The translations under genes were made by a program, and so were the position numbers. From Parcubacteria group bacterium Gr01-1014_13 (GTDB lineage: Bacteria > Patescibacteria > ABY1 > Magasanikbacterales > GWA2-37-8), in contig VMGB01000002.1 of the NCBI GenBank assembly GCA_007376295.1, positions 1 to 64,000 of the forward strand: a DNA stretch of 64,000 nucleotides. The letters run 5' to 3'. Positions 53,515 through 61,426 of this stretch are shown here, piece by piece (positions within the stretch are counted from its first letter, which is position 1; the number at the start of each line of letters is the position of its first letter). The notes beneath the pieces were generated by a model. The model was not told where the DNA came from and made no database searches. It was given only the letters and a program-made list of their open reading frames with translations.

Positions 53515-53916
53515 ATGAATATGAAAAAAAATCGGACAAAAACGAACTCAGCCAAGTACGTTGATGGATTTGTGCTCGTGGTTCCCAAAAAGAAAGTAGC
53601 CGCTTATCGCAAAATGGCTCAAGAGGGTAGTAGAATATGGAAGAAGTACGGAGCGCTTGAGTACAAGGAATGTGTGGGTGATGATCTCAGCCCTAATATG
53701 GGAGGTATGCCGGCACTTACCTTTCCGAAGATGATAAAATTAAAAAAGGGCGAGACTGTGTGGTTTTCATTTGTTACTTATAAATCACGCGCGCACCGCG
53801 ACCAGGTAAATAAAAAAGTGATGGCAGAGATGGATAAGAAATACAAAGACGCGCCGCCTATGCCATTTGATATGAAACGGATGGCCTATGGTGGGTTTAA
53901 AGTAATAGTTGATTAA
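53515..53916 (+). CDS. DUF1428 protein
   Basis: 133 residues: 'KYVDGFVLVVPKKKVAAYRKMAQEGSRIWKKYGALEYKECVGDD', 'WFSFVTYKSRAHRDQVNKKVMAEM', 'MPFDMKRMAYGGFKVIVD'. This is the DUF1428 (YbaA-like) dimeric ferredoxin-like fold. Role unknown; recurrently linked with VOC and SRPBCC genes. Confidence 0.88.
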   Translation: MNMKKNRTKTNSAKYVDGFVLVVPKKKVAAYRKMAQEGSRIWKKYGALEYKECVGDDLSPNMGGMPALTFPKMIKLKKGETVWFSFVTYKSRAHRDQVNKKVMAEMDKKYKDAPPMPFDMKRMAYGGFKVIVD

Positions 53917-53940
53917 AACTAATTCTTTAACTTTAATTGT

Positions 53941-54828
53941 ATGCAAAAAATTACCCCAAATTTATGGTATAACAAAGAAGCTAAAGAGGCCGCCGAGTTT
54001 TATGTTTCGGTATTTCCGGATTCAAAAATTAACAGCCTAAGAACCCTTCGTAACACTCCATCTGGAGATACTGATGTTGTATCTTTTGAACTTTTAGGCT
54101 ACAAATTTATGTCGATTAGTGCAGGTCCTTTTTTTAAATTCAATCCATCAGTTTCATTTTTAGTTACCTGTCAAAGCAAAGAAGAGGTTGATAATTTCTG
54201 GAAAAAACTCTCTCCAGGTGGCAAAGTAATGATGGAGCTCGGAGAGTATCCTTTTAGTAAACACTACGGCTGGACAGCTGATAAATATGGAGTTTCGTGG
54301 CAAATAATGCTCGCTGATGAACATTATCAATTTAAACAGAAGTTAACACCGACATTGATGTTTGTCGGAGAAAATGCAGGTAAAGCAGAAGAAGCAATGA
54401 CATTTTATGCTTCAATATTCCCAGATAGTAAGGTTGGCGGGATAGCAAGGTACCCTGCTGGAATGGATCCGGAAAAAGAAGGCACGGTTATGCATGGAGC
54501 TGTTGTTTTGGCTGGACAGGAATTCTTTGCAATGGACAGCGCTCGCGAACACAAGTTCGCTTTTAACGAAGCAATATCGTTTATTGTCAACTGCGATACG
54601 CAAGAAGAAATTGATTATTTCTGGGAAAAGCTTTCAGCTGTTCCCGAATCCGAACAGTGCGGCTGGTTAAAAGATAAATATGGTTTTTCCTGGCAAATTG
54701 TTCCTAATATTATGGATGAAATGATGAAAGATAACGATGAAGAAAAGCTGGCGCGAGTTACCGAAGCGTTTCTTAAAATGAAGAAGTTTGACATCGCGAA
54801 GTTAAAAGAAGCGTACGAAGGAAAATAA
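53941..54828 (+). CDS. Tandem PhnB/3-demethylubiquinone-methyltransferase-like VOC protein
   Basis: 295 residues, two VOC modules in one chain: 'QKITPNLWYNKEAKEAAEFYVSVFPDSKI' (1-130) and 'QKLTPTLMFVGENAGKAEEAMTFYASIFPDSKV' (137-270), each ending with 'GW..DKYGxSWQI'. The 3-dmu-9 family name is historical; most members have no methyltransferase activity. Last gene of the operon. Confidence 0.88.
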   Translation: MQKITPNLWYNKEAKEAAEFYVSVFPDSKINSLRTLRNTPSGDTDVVSFELLGYKFMSISAGPFFKFNPSVSFLVTCQSKEEVDNFWKKLSPGGKVMMELGEYPFSKHYGWTADKYGVSWQIMLADEHYQFKQKLTPTLMFVGENAGKAEEAMTFYASIFPDSKVGGIARYPAGMDPEKEGTVMHGAVVLAGQEFFAMDSAREHKFAFNEAISFIVNCDTQEEIDYFWEKLSAVPESEQCGWLKDKYGFSWQIVPNIMDEMMKDNDEEKLARVTEAFLKMKKFDIAKLKEAYEGK

Positions 54829-54832
54829 TTTT

Positions 54833-55630
54833 TTATTTTAACAAAAAGTAAATCAGCACCAATACTCCAAGAACAATTCGGTAATATCCAAACGGAACGA
54901 AGTTTTTTGTTTGAATATATTTCATGAACATTTTGATTACTGCCAGTGCAACCAAAAAAGAAGTTACAAATCCGGTGAGTAGGATAACAGCCTCTGAACC
55001 AGTCATATTTAATCCATTTTTGAGCAAGGAATATATGGAAGCGGCCGCGATAGTAGGGATAGCCAAGAAAAAAGAAAATTCTGCCGCTAGTACTCGCGAA
55101 GCACCAAGCAACATCGCACCGATAATGGTGGCTGCCGAGCGGGAAGTGCCTGGTATCATGGCCAGAGTTTGAATTAAGCCGATAGCAAAAGCTGTTTTGT
55201 AGCTTAATTCGGCTACGGAATTAATTTTATGATCCACCTTTCTTCTTTCCAGTAAAATTAAAGCTATACCGCCGATGATAAGGGTAATGGCAACTGTGAT
55301 TGGATTAAAAAATTTGGCTTCTATTGTTTTGGCCAGAAAAAATCCAATTACCAGTGCTGGTAGAACAGCGACCAGAGTTTTTCTCCAAAGCGCAAACACT
55401 TCTTTTTTATTTGCATATCGGCTAAGTGGGCAAATACGAGAGTTGAAGTACAATGCTACAGCTACAATTGCTCCAAGCTGAATCACAATATCAAACATTT
55501 GGGTAAAATGCTTGTCAAACTTCAGCCACTCGTTTACTATTATCAAGTGTCCGGTAGAGGAAATTGGTAGAAATTCGGTAATTCCTTCTACAGCGCCCAG
55601 GATTATGGCTTTAAGCAAGTCAAAAATCAT
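54833..55630 (-). CDS. uppP: Undecaprenyl-diphosphatase
   Basis: 265 residues from the ATG at 55628-55630, where the family N-terminus begins ('MIFDLLKAIILGAVEGITEFLPISSTGHLIIV'); an upstream in-frame extension would overlap the neighbouring gene. Catalytic motifs '(A/V)EGITEFLPISSTGH' and 'MIPGTSRSAATIIGAMLLG' are intact. Eight helices. Recycles the lipid carrier for peptidoglycan. Source of bacitracin tolerance in other bacteria. Confidence 0.95.
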   Translation of the reverse strand: MIFDLLKAIILGAVEGITEFLPISSTGHLIIVNEWLKFDKHFTQMFDIVIQLGAIVAVALYFNSRICPLSRYANKKEVFALWRKTLVAVLPALVIGFFLAKTIEAKFFNPITVAITLIIGGIALILLERRKVDHKINSVAELSYKTAFAIGLIQTLAMIPGTSRSAATIIGAMLLGASRVLAAEFSFFLAIPTIAAASIYSLLKNGLNMTGSEAVILLTGFVTSFLVALAVIKMFMKYIQTKNFVPFGYYRIVLGVLVLIYFLLK

Positions 55631-55675
55631 AAAAAAGTTAAATAACAGAATTATTATATCCCAAAGCCAGACTTT

Positions 55676-56302
55676 ATGCCATTGAAAGTTAATTTTAAAA
55701 AATCCATAGATCATTTAAAGTCAGTCGATCCTATTTTAGCAAAGTTGTTCGATTCTTGCTCGCCAGTTGTTTTGCGTCCGCATACTAATTATTTTCAATC
55801 GCTCACAGAAGCGATTATTAGTCAGCAATTGTCTGACAAAGCAGCTACAACCATTGTAAATCGGTTTAAAGCTTTGTTTCCCGGCGTAGATTTCCCATCG
55901 CCAAAACAAGTTTTACGCAAAAAAGATAGTGATTTGCGTAGTGTTGGTGTGTCTGGGGCTAAAGCTTCGTATATTAAAAATTTAGCCACCGCTATGGAAG
56001 ATAAAACGGTTCATTTTGTAGATATATCCAAAATGACAGATGAAGAAATTATTGAAATGTTGGTGAAAGTAAAAGGGATTGGACGTTGGACTGCGGAGAT
56101 GTTTCTAATTTTTTCTTTGGGCAGATTGGATGTATTTTCTTTTGGAGATTTAGGATTACGTAATGCGATAAAAAAATTATATTCTCTGCGCCAAGATCCG
56201 TCGCCGAAACAAATGCAAAAAACGTCTATCTGTTGGCAACCATATCGCACTTGCGCTTCACTGTATTTGTGGGCGAGTTTGAATAATAGACAAAAGCCTT
56301 AA
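55676..56302 (+). CDS. AlkA-like DNA-3-methyladenine glycosylase (HhH-GPD)
   Basis: 208 residues: 'YFQSLTEAIISQQLSDKAATTIVNRF', helix-hairpin-helix 'LVKVKGIGRWTAEMFLIFSLG' and catalytic Asp in 'FSFGDLGLRNAIKKL'. Removes alkylated bases; the resulting abasic sites would go to Nfo (28831). Confidence 0.93.
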   Translation: MPLKVNFKKSIDHLKSVDPILAKLFDSCSPVVLRPHTNYFQSLTEAIISQQLSDKAATTIVNRFKALFPGVDFPSPKQVLRKKDSDLRSVGVSGAKASYIKNLATAMEDKTVHFVDISKMTDEEIIEMLVKVKGIGRWTAEMFLIFSLGRLDVFSFGDLGLRNAIKKLYSLRQDPSPKQMQKTSICWQPYRTCASLYLWASLNNRQKP

Positions 56303-56334
56303 TTTTCGATAGAATTCGCGTATTCGTATATTAT

Positions 56335-56423
56335 GGAGAGGTGTCTGAGTGGTCGAAAGTGCCGCTCTCGAAAAGCGGTAGGGTTCATAGCCCTCGTGGG
56401 TTCGACTCCCACCCTCTCCGCCA
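56335..56423 (+). tRNA. tRNA-Ser(CGA) with encoded CCA
   Basis: Acceptor GGAGAGG/CCTCTCC, anticodon stem CCGCT/AGCGG with loop CTCGAAA (CGA), long variable arm, T-arm GTGGG-TTCGACT-CCCAC, discriminator G, and CCA at 56421-56423, unlike the other tRNAs here. Confidence 0.95.
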
Positions 56424-56518
56424 AGTTTTGAATTCCAGCAGACTTGACGAAATAACCAGTGCATGGCATGCTATGGTCTCATTCTCCCCACAAAAAACAA
56501 CAGAAAGGATTGTGTAAA

Positions 56519-56818
56519 ATGAAGACCCCTGAAGTGTCATTGGATGTTGCTTTTAGCCAGCTTAGCAAACGTGAACGACAAGTGCTCGTCGCGCTCGCGC
56601 AGGGTTATTCTAACCGTGAGGTTGCGACGGAGCTTGGGGTTAACCCAAAAACTGTCGATTCGCATCGAAGCCAGGTACGCAAGAAGCTCGGTCTACGCAA
56701 CAACAGTGATTTTGTTCGCTATGCCATCAAGAACGGATTGATGGATGTCAACGGCAAGGAGTCTCCGACTCCACCGCCGGTTGAAAGATTTGATCCGCAG
56801 GCCGAACAGATGTTGTAG
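56519..56818 (+). CDS. LuxR/GerE-type helix-turn-helix protein
   Basis: 99 residues, HTH only: 'LSKRERQVLVALAQGYSNREVATELGVNPKTVDSHRSQVRKKLGLRNNSDFVRYAIKNGL', then a Pro-rich tail. All LuxR_C positions (E-R-VL...G..N.EIA..L..S..TV..H...I..KL...) are recognisable. There is no receiver domain. Start at 56519 with AAAGGA upstream; a longer frame starts inside the promoter region. Beside tRNA-Ser, GC-richer than the surroundings, own terminator. Confidence 0.88.
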   Translation: MKTPEVSLDVAFSQLSKRERQVLVALAQGYSNREVATELGVNPKTVDSHRSQVRKKLGLRNNSDFVRYAIKNGLMDVNGKESPTPPPVERFDPQAEQML

Positions 56819-56832
56819 ATATTTGTACCAGT

Positions 56833-56860
56833 ACGCACCTCTCCGGAGGTGCGTTTTCTC
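56833..56860 (+). terminator. Terminator of the LuxR-type gene
   Basis: ACGCACCTC-TCCG-GAGGTGCGT followed by TTTTC. Confidence 0.88.
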
Positions 56861-56931
56861 TCCAGTTTGCTTTTTTTAAACTATCGTGTATAATACTAAC
56901 CAGATAAATTAATTTATTTAATTCAAAAGTT

Positions 56932-57186
56932 ATGCCAAAAGCAAACTCTGCTTTTATGAAGCCGTTGAATGTCAGCGCCGAACTCGCCGCTGTCGTTGGT
57001 AAAGGTCCTATGCCACGCTCAGAAGTGGTCAAAAAACTCTGGGTTTATATCAAAAGCAAGAATCTACAGGACCCAGCCAAGAAGCGTAATATTCACGCCG
57101 ACGCAGCTTTAAAAGCAGTATTTGGCGGTAAAGAAACAGTGGACATGTTTGAAATGACAAAACTCGTTTCCAAACACCTTTCCTAA
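56932..57186 (+). CDS. SWIB/MDM2-domain protein
   Basis: 84 residues: 'FMKPLNVSAELAAVVGKGPMPRSEVVKKLWVYIKSKNLQDPAKKRNIHADAALKAVFGGKETVDMFEMTKLVSKHL', a complete SWIB domain. In eukaryotes these act in chromatin remodelling; free-standing copies exist in Chlamydiae and in Candidate Phyla Radiation bacteria. Possibly a nucleoid-associated protein. TATAAT-like element upstream, no Shine-Dalgarno. Confidence 0.93.
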   Translation: MPKANSAFMKPLNVSAELAAVVGKGPMPRSEVVKKLWVYIKSKNLQDPAKKRNIHADAALKAVFGGKETVDMFEMTKLVSKHLS

Positions 57187-57201
57187 TTATAAAAAACAAA
57201 A

Positions 57202-57229
57202 AATCCTCCAACTTATGGGGGATTTTTTT
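57202..57229. terminator. Bidirectional terminator
   Basis: AATCCTCC-N7-GGGGGATT with T-run rightwards and A-run leftwards. Confidence 0.8.
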
Positions 57230-57236
57230 GTAGCGG

Positions 57237-58559
57237 TTAATTTCCCAAATCTTTTATATCCTGTTCATATTTGGCAGTCAGGGTCAAAACATTATCGCCA
57301 TAAAAACGATATTTGGTATTGGTTCCTCCGGAGAAGTAACGCATAGCTGCTTTCCATTGTCCGTCTTTAGTATTATTAGCTCCATTATTTTTTAAAAGCA
57401 GACCAGCAGCCATAAACGCATCGCGAATATCCCAAGGGTCAGCTGGACTTTTTCCGGTTAAAGCGCTGACTTTGTCTTTATATCCAATCCAAGTGGAAGG
57501 AATAAATTGAGCCGGTCCCATGGCTCCGCCCCAGCCTAGCTGACTGCCATTTTTATTTTTCATGGGGCAAGAAACCGGAGTTATATCCGGATCACGGCCT
57601 AACTCTTCGGTAATTTTTTTAAATGGTTCCTGGTCACGAGCGGGCTTCATAATAACCCTCCAGCCTTTTTCGGGTGGATCGCCCGGCCGGTTGCAAGTGC
57701 CGACATTTTTCCCCAAGTTTGATTCTTGAGTGAGGATAGCCAGAAGAAATGCCGCTGGCACGCCGGTTTGGCTATCGGTTGCTTGAGCAATCGTAACGGC
57801 TTGGCCAAAAGTAATTTGAGTACCGACTCCCAATAATTCGTAAATACGGCTTCTGATTTCGGCCGCTTGTTTTTTACTATCCTTTAAAAGATTTTGGAAA
57901 GTGGTTTCCAGCCCTTGAGTCTGCTTCAGTAGTTGCGTTTGTTCGTCTAATTTGCCGACAAGAGAATTTTGTTGAATTTTAGCAATGCTTAAAAGTTCGC
58001 GAGTATCATCCTGTTGCTCTTCATAGGTTATTTGTTGGGAATTTAATTGTTGTTCCGCTATTCTGGACTCTTGCACTAGGGCGCCAATAGAAGTGGATAA
58101 TTTTTGGTAATTAGCTAATTCGGTAAATGCTTCATTTAAACCGCCATCAACCAAAAGCTTAAGCAAGAACAGTTCTTGATCTTTTTGATTTAAAAGTCGT
58201 AGCAATTTGGATAAATCTATTTTTAAACGCGCGATTTTGGCTTTGTTGGTCTCTATAGCTTTGACTGTGGTGGAAATTTTTTTATCTAAATCACCCAATT
58301 TAATATTGGTAGATTTAATCTGCAGACGCAGACGCTCTTGTTCGTTTTTGAGTTGTTTAATTTTATTTGCCAGAGTTTTTTTCTCGCCTTTAGTGGTGTT
58401 TAATTGTTGTTCTAGGGCCGTGATTTGGGTTTGAATGACTTGTAATTGTTGTTCCAGCTCTAGTCGGGCGGCTTCATCTGGTGCGGCGGCTGTTAAAATC
58501 GGGAAAACTAAAAAAATAACTAGGAGGGCGCCAATATATTTTTGCCAGAGTTTTTTCAT
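57237..58559 (-). CDS. Secreted coiled-coil lytic transglycosylase (MltB/SLT-like)
   Basis: 440 residues: signal peptide (1-25), long coiled coil (about 28-245, EnvC/CwlO-like), and a lysozyme-like domain at about 255-435 with 'LLAILTQESNLGKNVG' (catalytic Glu), 'GAMGPAQFIPSTW' and 'DAFMAAGLLLKNNGA'. Probably cleaves glycan strands at division or remodelling sites; the coiled coil suggests regulation by a membrane partner. Confidence 0.9.
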   Translation of the reverse strand: MKKLWQKYIGALLVIFLVFPILTAAAPDEAARLELEQQLQVIQTQITALEQQLNTTKGEKKTLANKIKQLKNEQERLRLQIKSTNIKLGDLDKKISTTVKAIETNKAKIARLKIDLSKLLRLLNQKDQELFLLKLLVDGGLNEAFTELANYQKLSTSIGALVQESRIAEQQLNSQQITYEEQQDDTRELLSIAKIQQNSLVGKLDEQTQLLKQTQGLETTFQNLLKDSKKQAAEIRSRIYELLGVGTQITFGQAVTIAQATDSQTGVPAAFLLAILTQESNLGKNVGTCNRPGDPPEKGWRVIMKPARDQEPFKKITEELGRDPDITPVSCPMKNKNGSQLGWGGAMGPAQFIPSTWIGYKDKVSALTGKSPADPWDIRDAFMAAGLLLKNNGANNTKDGQWKAAMRYFSGGTNTKYRFYGDNVLTLTAKYEQDIKDLGN

Positions 58560-58636
58560 AGTAGAGGTAGGATACCAACTTTTACTATATTTTTCAATTT
58601 ATGCACAGTCTTCTAGCAGTTAAAGTTAATTTTTGT

Positions 58637-58642
58637 TATAAT
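58637..58642 (+). promoter_or_regulatory. -10 box TATAAT of the Cys-repeat gene
   Basis: TATAAT 37 bp before the ATG; the -35 is not clear. Confidence 0.5.
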
Positions 58643-58678
58643 TAAGTACAAGTTAATTTATTCATTTTTTTAAAGCTT

Positions 58679-61285
58679 ATGTTCAAGCTTAAGGAAATTC
58701 TCAAATTCGGCGCGTTGTCGCTGGCTTTGAGTTTGGTTATAATATTTTCTGCGCAAGCGCAGACCGCAACGGATACAAGCTCTGGTTCTACAACACAGAC
58801 CCATGACGAGCAGTGTTTAAGTGGTGGCGGAAAATTGTGTAAGAATTCAGACGGGAGCAATTGGTGTTCTTACTCTACGAGTCCTTGTCCAGCTTATGAC
58901 ACAGCCAGCTGTTCTTCGCAAGGCGGAGAATGGTGCAATTATGCTGGCACTACCAATGGTTATTGCGCCAGCACTCCTGGAAGTTGTCCTATAAACGATG
59001 AAGCGGGTTGTACGGCCAAGAGTAGGCCATGGTGCAAGTATAGCACTGGCGGTTCTGGTTATGGTGGAGGATGGTGCGCCGAGGTGGGGTATAAGTGCCC
59101 GGCCTATGACGAACCTTCCTGTGTCGCGCAAGGTAGTGAATGGTGCACATCTTCATACGGATCCGGATGGTGCAGTACCACACCTGGAAGTTGTCCGGTA
59201 AATGATAAGGCGACTTGTGAATCAAAAAGCAGAACATGGTGTGTTGATAGTAGTTCATATAGTACTAGTGGCGGTTGGTGCGCTAATACCGGCAGCACCT
59301 GTCCGAGCAGTTCCACAAGCACAACTCCTACCCCAACACCTGTATACCCAATTTCTTCCTGGCCAAATACAGAAAGCGATTGTACGAAATATAAAGGTGT
59401 TTGGTGTGTAAATACATATACCAGTGGTTATGGCACGATGTCCGGCTCTTGTATGACGGCAGGGCAAACCTGTTATGTGACTCCTCCGTCTGGAAAAATG
59501 AGTTGCTGGGATGGTTCTTTTGTGGACACATATTCCAGTTGTCCGTCCACTCCTACCACCAAAAGTGATTGTGAAACAAAAGGAAACAAATGGTGTGATT
59601 CGTCCACTGTTTCCACTTACAGTACTTATAGTTCCGGTTGGTGTACTGGAAAAACTCAAAACTGTCCCGCTTATCCTCCGGTCGGAAAAATGACTTGTCC
59701 GGATGGCGTTACTTTTGCTACAACCTTAACCGAGTGTCCGACTGCTGGGACAACTTTGATTTCACCAACTCTAAAAACTTGCCCAGACGGATCTATTGTA
59801 GATAAATCATGGGTATGTCCGGTAGTTCTCATTATTTGTTCAGATGGCACTAAACTTAGAGACTCAACTGACTGTCCGGTAAAAACCGACGACAGCGTAT
59901 CTGTTTGTCTTAACAAGAAAGGTGTCTGGTGTTTGGATAAAGCGGGCGGGAGCGGGTATTGCGCGTTAGAGGGCAGATGTAAGACAGATTTACCAGATGA
60001 AAAAGAGGTGCTTGATGCCAAGCAAATTAAACTAATAGAAAGCATGAAGAAAGATTATGCGCGTAATCTGGATACTTTGGAAAAAACATTTAAACGCTTG
60101 GAAGATACAGAATCATTGGCAAAAATTGCGGCCCTGAAGGAAAAATTAGCTTCATTGCCATCTGACACATCTGTTTTTGATGCCTTGGAAGCTATGAAAG
60201 ACGACATCATGACTCTGCGTGAGGTAAAGGATGATTTAATTAGCAAAAAAGGCGAGATTGAAATGTCGGAACGGGATTTGGAGATGCAAGCAAAAGCCTT
60301 AAAACAGATGAAGAAGAATATGCTTGCTTTTGAAAAGCAGCTTAAGAAAATGGATACAAAGGCCGCTGCGCTAAAAAAACAAGGGTTTAGTTTGCCCAGC
60401 GCGCTTGAGGACATTTTAACGCAAGGAAAAGTATTGATGGGAAAAATCAAAGCCAGTACAAATTTTGAGGAAGCGCGCGATGCTGGGGAATCGCTGGCTG
60501 AATTAAGTGAAGATTTGAATTTATGGGCAATAAATATTGACCAGTTGGTAAAAATAAGTTCTGTGCTTAGGAATATAAATGGGCAGATTACCAACCGAGA
60601 ATCAGCTCTTAAGAGTGTAAAGGCGCTGGCCACAAGATTAAAAGTTGATTTGCAAGCAAATTTGGACGACGTTAGCGCGACACTTGCCTCTGTTCGGGAA
60701 GCGTATGGCCAATTAAAGACAAGGGCATGGGGGGAAGAAGAGCCATTTGAATTTGTTCAATCAGCCATCATTGATAAGCTGGAAAATGCGGATAATGACA
60801 TGGCCAATATCAGGGCCCTTGCCAACCTGAAGGCCTCGGTAAATAAAATAGCGACCCAAATCAAGAACTTTGATACCAGAATTGCTCGTCTGGTAAAACA
60901 AAAGAAAGATGTGGCGGAATTGGCGAGTCTTGTTGATCAATTAAAAGAAGTTCATGGTGAGCTAAAAGCATTAGCTGGAGAAAAATTGGCTAACTTGGAT
61001 CTGGATAATGTGCTTGAAAAATTAGGCGCCGCGAACTCTTTAATGGAAGAAATTAATGACTTGTTAAAGATTAGCGCTCCTTCTATTCTGGAGAGACAGT
61101 TGAAACAAAATTTTAAAGTGGAGAAAATAAATGTTCCAGAAGTTGAAAAAGAAGTAATCCGCGCTTATAGGGTCGCCACATTCTTCCGCAGAGCTCCTGC
61201 ACAGATGGCAGAATACGTAAGTTCTATAAAGGAAGCCGGTGTTAATACTATTAACCGATGGAGAAATCGTTTGGCGATTGATTAG
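58679..61285 (+). CDS. Secreted protein with eight Cys-rich repeats and a long coiled coil
   Basis: 868 residues: signal peptide (1-28, ending AQAQ); about eight copies (residues 40-440) of a 35-50-residue repeat 'C(x)nG(x)nWC...GWC...CP.(Y/N)D', e.g. 'CSSQGGEWCNYAGTTNGYC', 'CVAQGSEWCTSSYGSGWC'. Spacers are Ser/Thr/Gly-rich. Residues about 445-868 are a charged coiled coil ('KLIESMKKDYARNLDTLEKTFKRLEDTESLAKI'). Disulfide-knotted stalk-and-rod architecture suggests a surface fibre or adhesin. I do not recognise the repeat as a named family. Confidence 0.8.
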   Translation: MFKLKEILKFGALSLALSLVIIFSAQAQTATDTSSGSTTQTHDEQCLSGGGKLCKNSDGSNWCSYSTSPCPAYDTASCSSQGGEWCNYAGTTNGYCASTPGSCPINDEAGCTAKSRPWCKYSTGGSGYGGGWCAEVGYKCPAYDEPSCVAQGSEWCTSSYGSGWCSTTPGSCPVNDKATCESKSRTWCVDSSSYSTSGGWCANTGSTCPSSSTSTTPTPTPVYPISSWPNTESDCTKYKGVWCVNTYTSGYGTMSGSCMTAGQTCYVTPPSGKMSCWDGSFVDTYSSCPSTPTTKSDCETKGNKWCDSSTVSTYSTYSSGWCTGKTQNCPAYPPVGKMTCPDGVTFATTLTECPTAGTTLISPTLKTCPDGSIVDKSWVCPVVLIICSDGTKLRDSTDCPVKTDDSVSVCLNKKGVWCLDKAGGSGYCALEGRCKTDLPDEKEVLDAKQIKLIESMKKDYARNLDTLEKTFKRLEDTESLAKIAALKEKLASLPSDTSVFDALEAMKDDIMTLREVKDDLISKKGEIEMSERDLEMQAKALKQMKKNMLAFEKQLKKMDTKAAALKKQGFSLPSALEDILTQGKVLMGKIKASTNFEEARDAGESLAELSEDLNLWAINIDQLVKISSVLRNINGQITNRESALKSVKALATRLKVDLQANLDDVSATLASVREAYGQLKTRAWGEEEPFEFVQSAIIDKLENADNDMANIRALANLKASVNKIATQIKNFDTRIARLVKQKKDVAELASLVDQLKEVHGELKALAGEKLANLDLDNVLEKLGAANSLMEEINDLLKISAPSILERQLKQNFKVEKINVPEVEKEVIRAYRVATFFRRAPAQMAEYVSSIKEAGVNTINRWRNRLAID

Positions 61286-61299
61286 TAATTGAAATTAAA

Positions 61300-61337
61300 A
61301 AAAGACCCGCCTGGTTTTTATCGGGCGGGTCTTTTTT
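61300..61337 (+). terminator. Terminator of the Cys-repeat gene
   Basis: GACCCGCC/GGGCGGGTC stem followed by TTTTTTA. Confidence 0.88.
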
Positions 61338-61383
61338 ATGGACAAGTAGTATTGATTTTGATATATTTAATATTATATCGCAA

Positions 61384-61413
61384 TTGACTTTACGCATAGA
61401 TTTTGTGTTTAAT
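61384..61413 (+). promoter_or_regulatory. Promoter of the large surface protein gene
   Basis: TTGACT (61384-61389), 18 bp, TTTAAT (61408-61413). The start codon follows within 25 bp, so the mRNA is short-leadered. Confidence 0.55.
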
Positions 61414-61426
61414 TTTATAGATTAGT

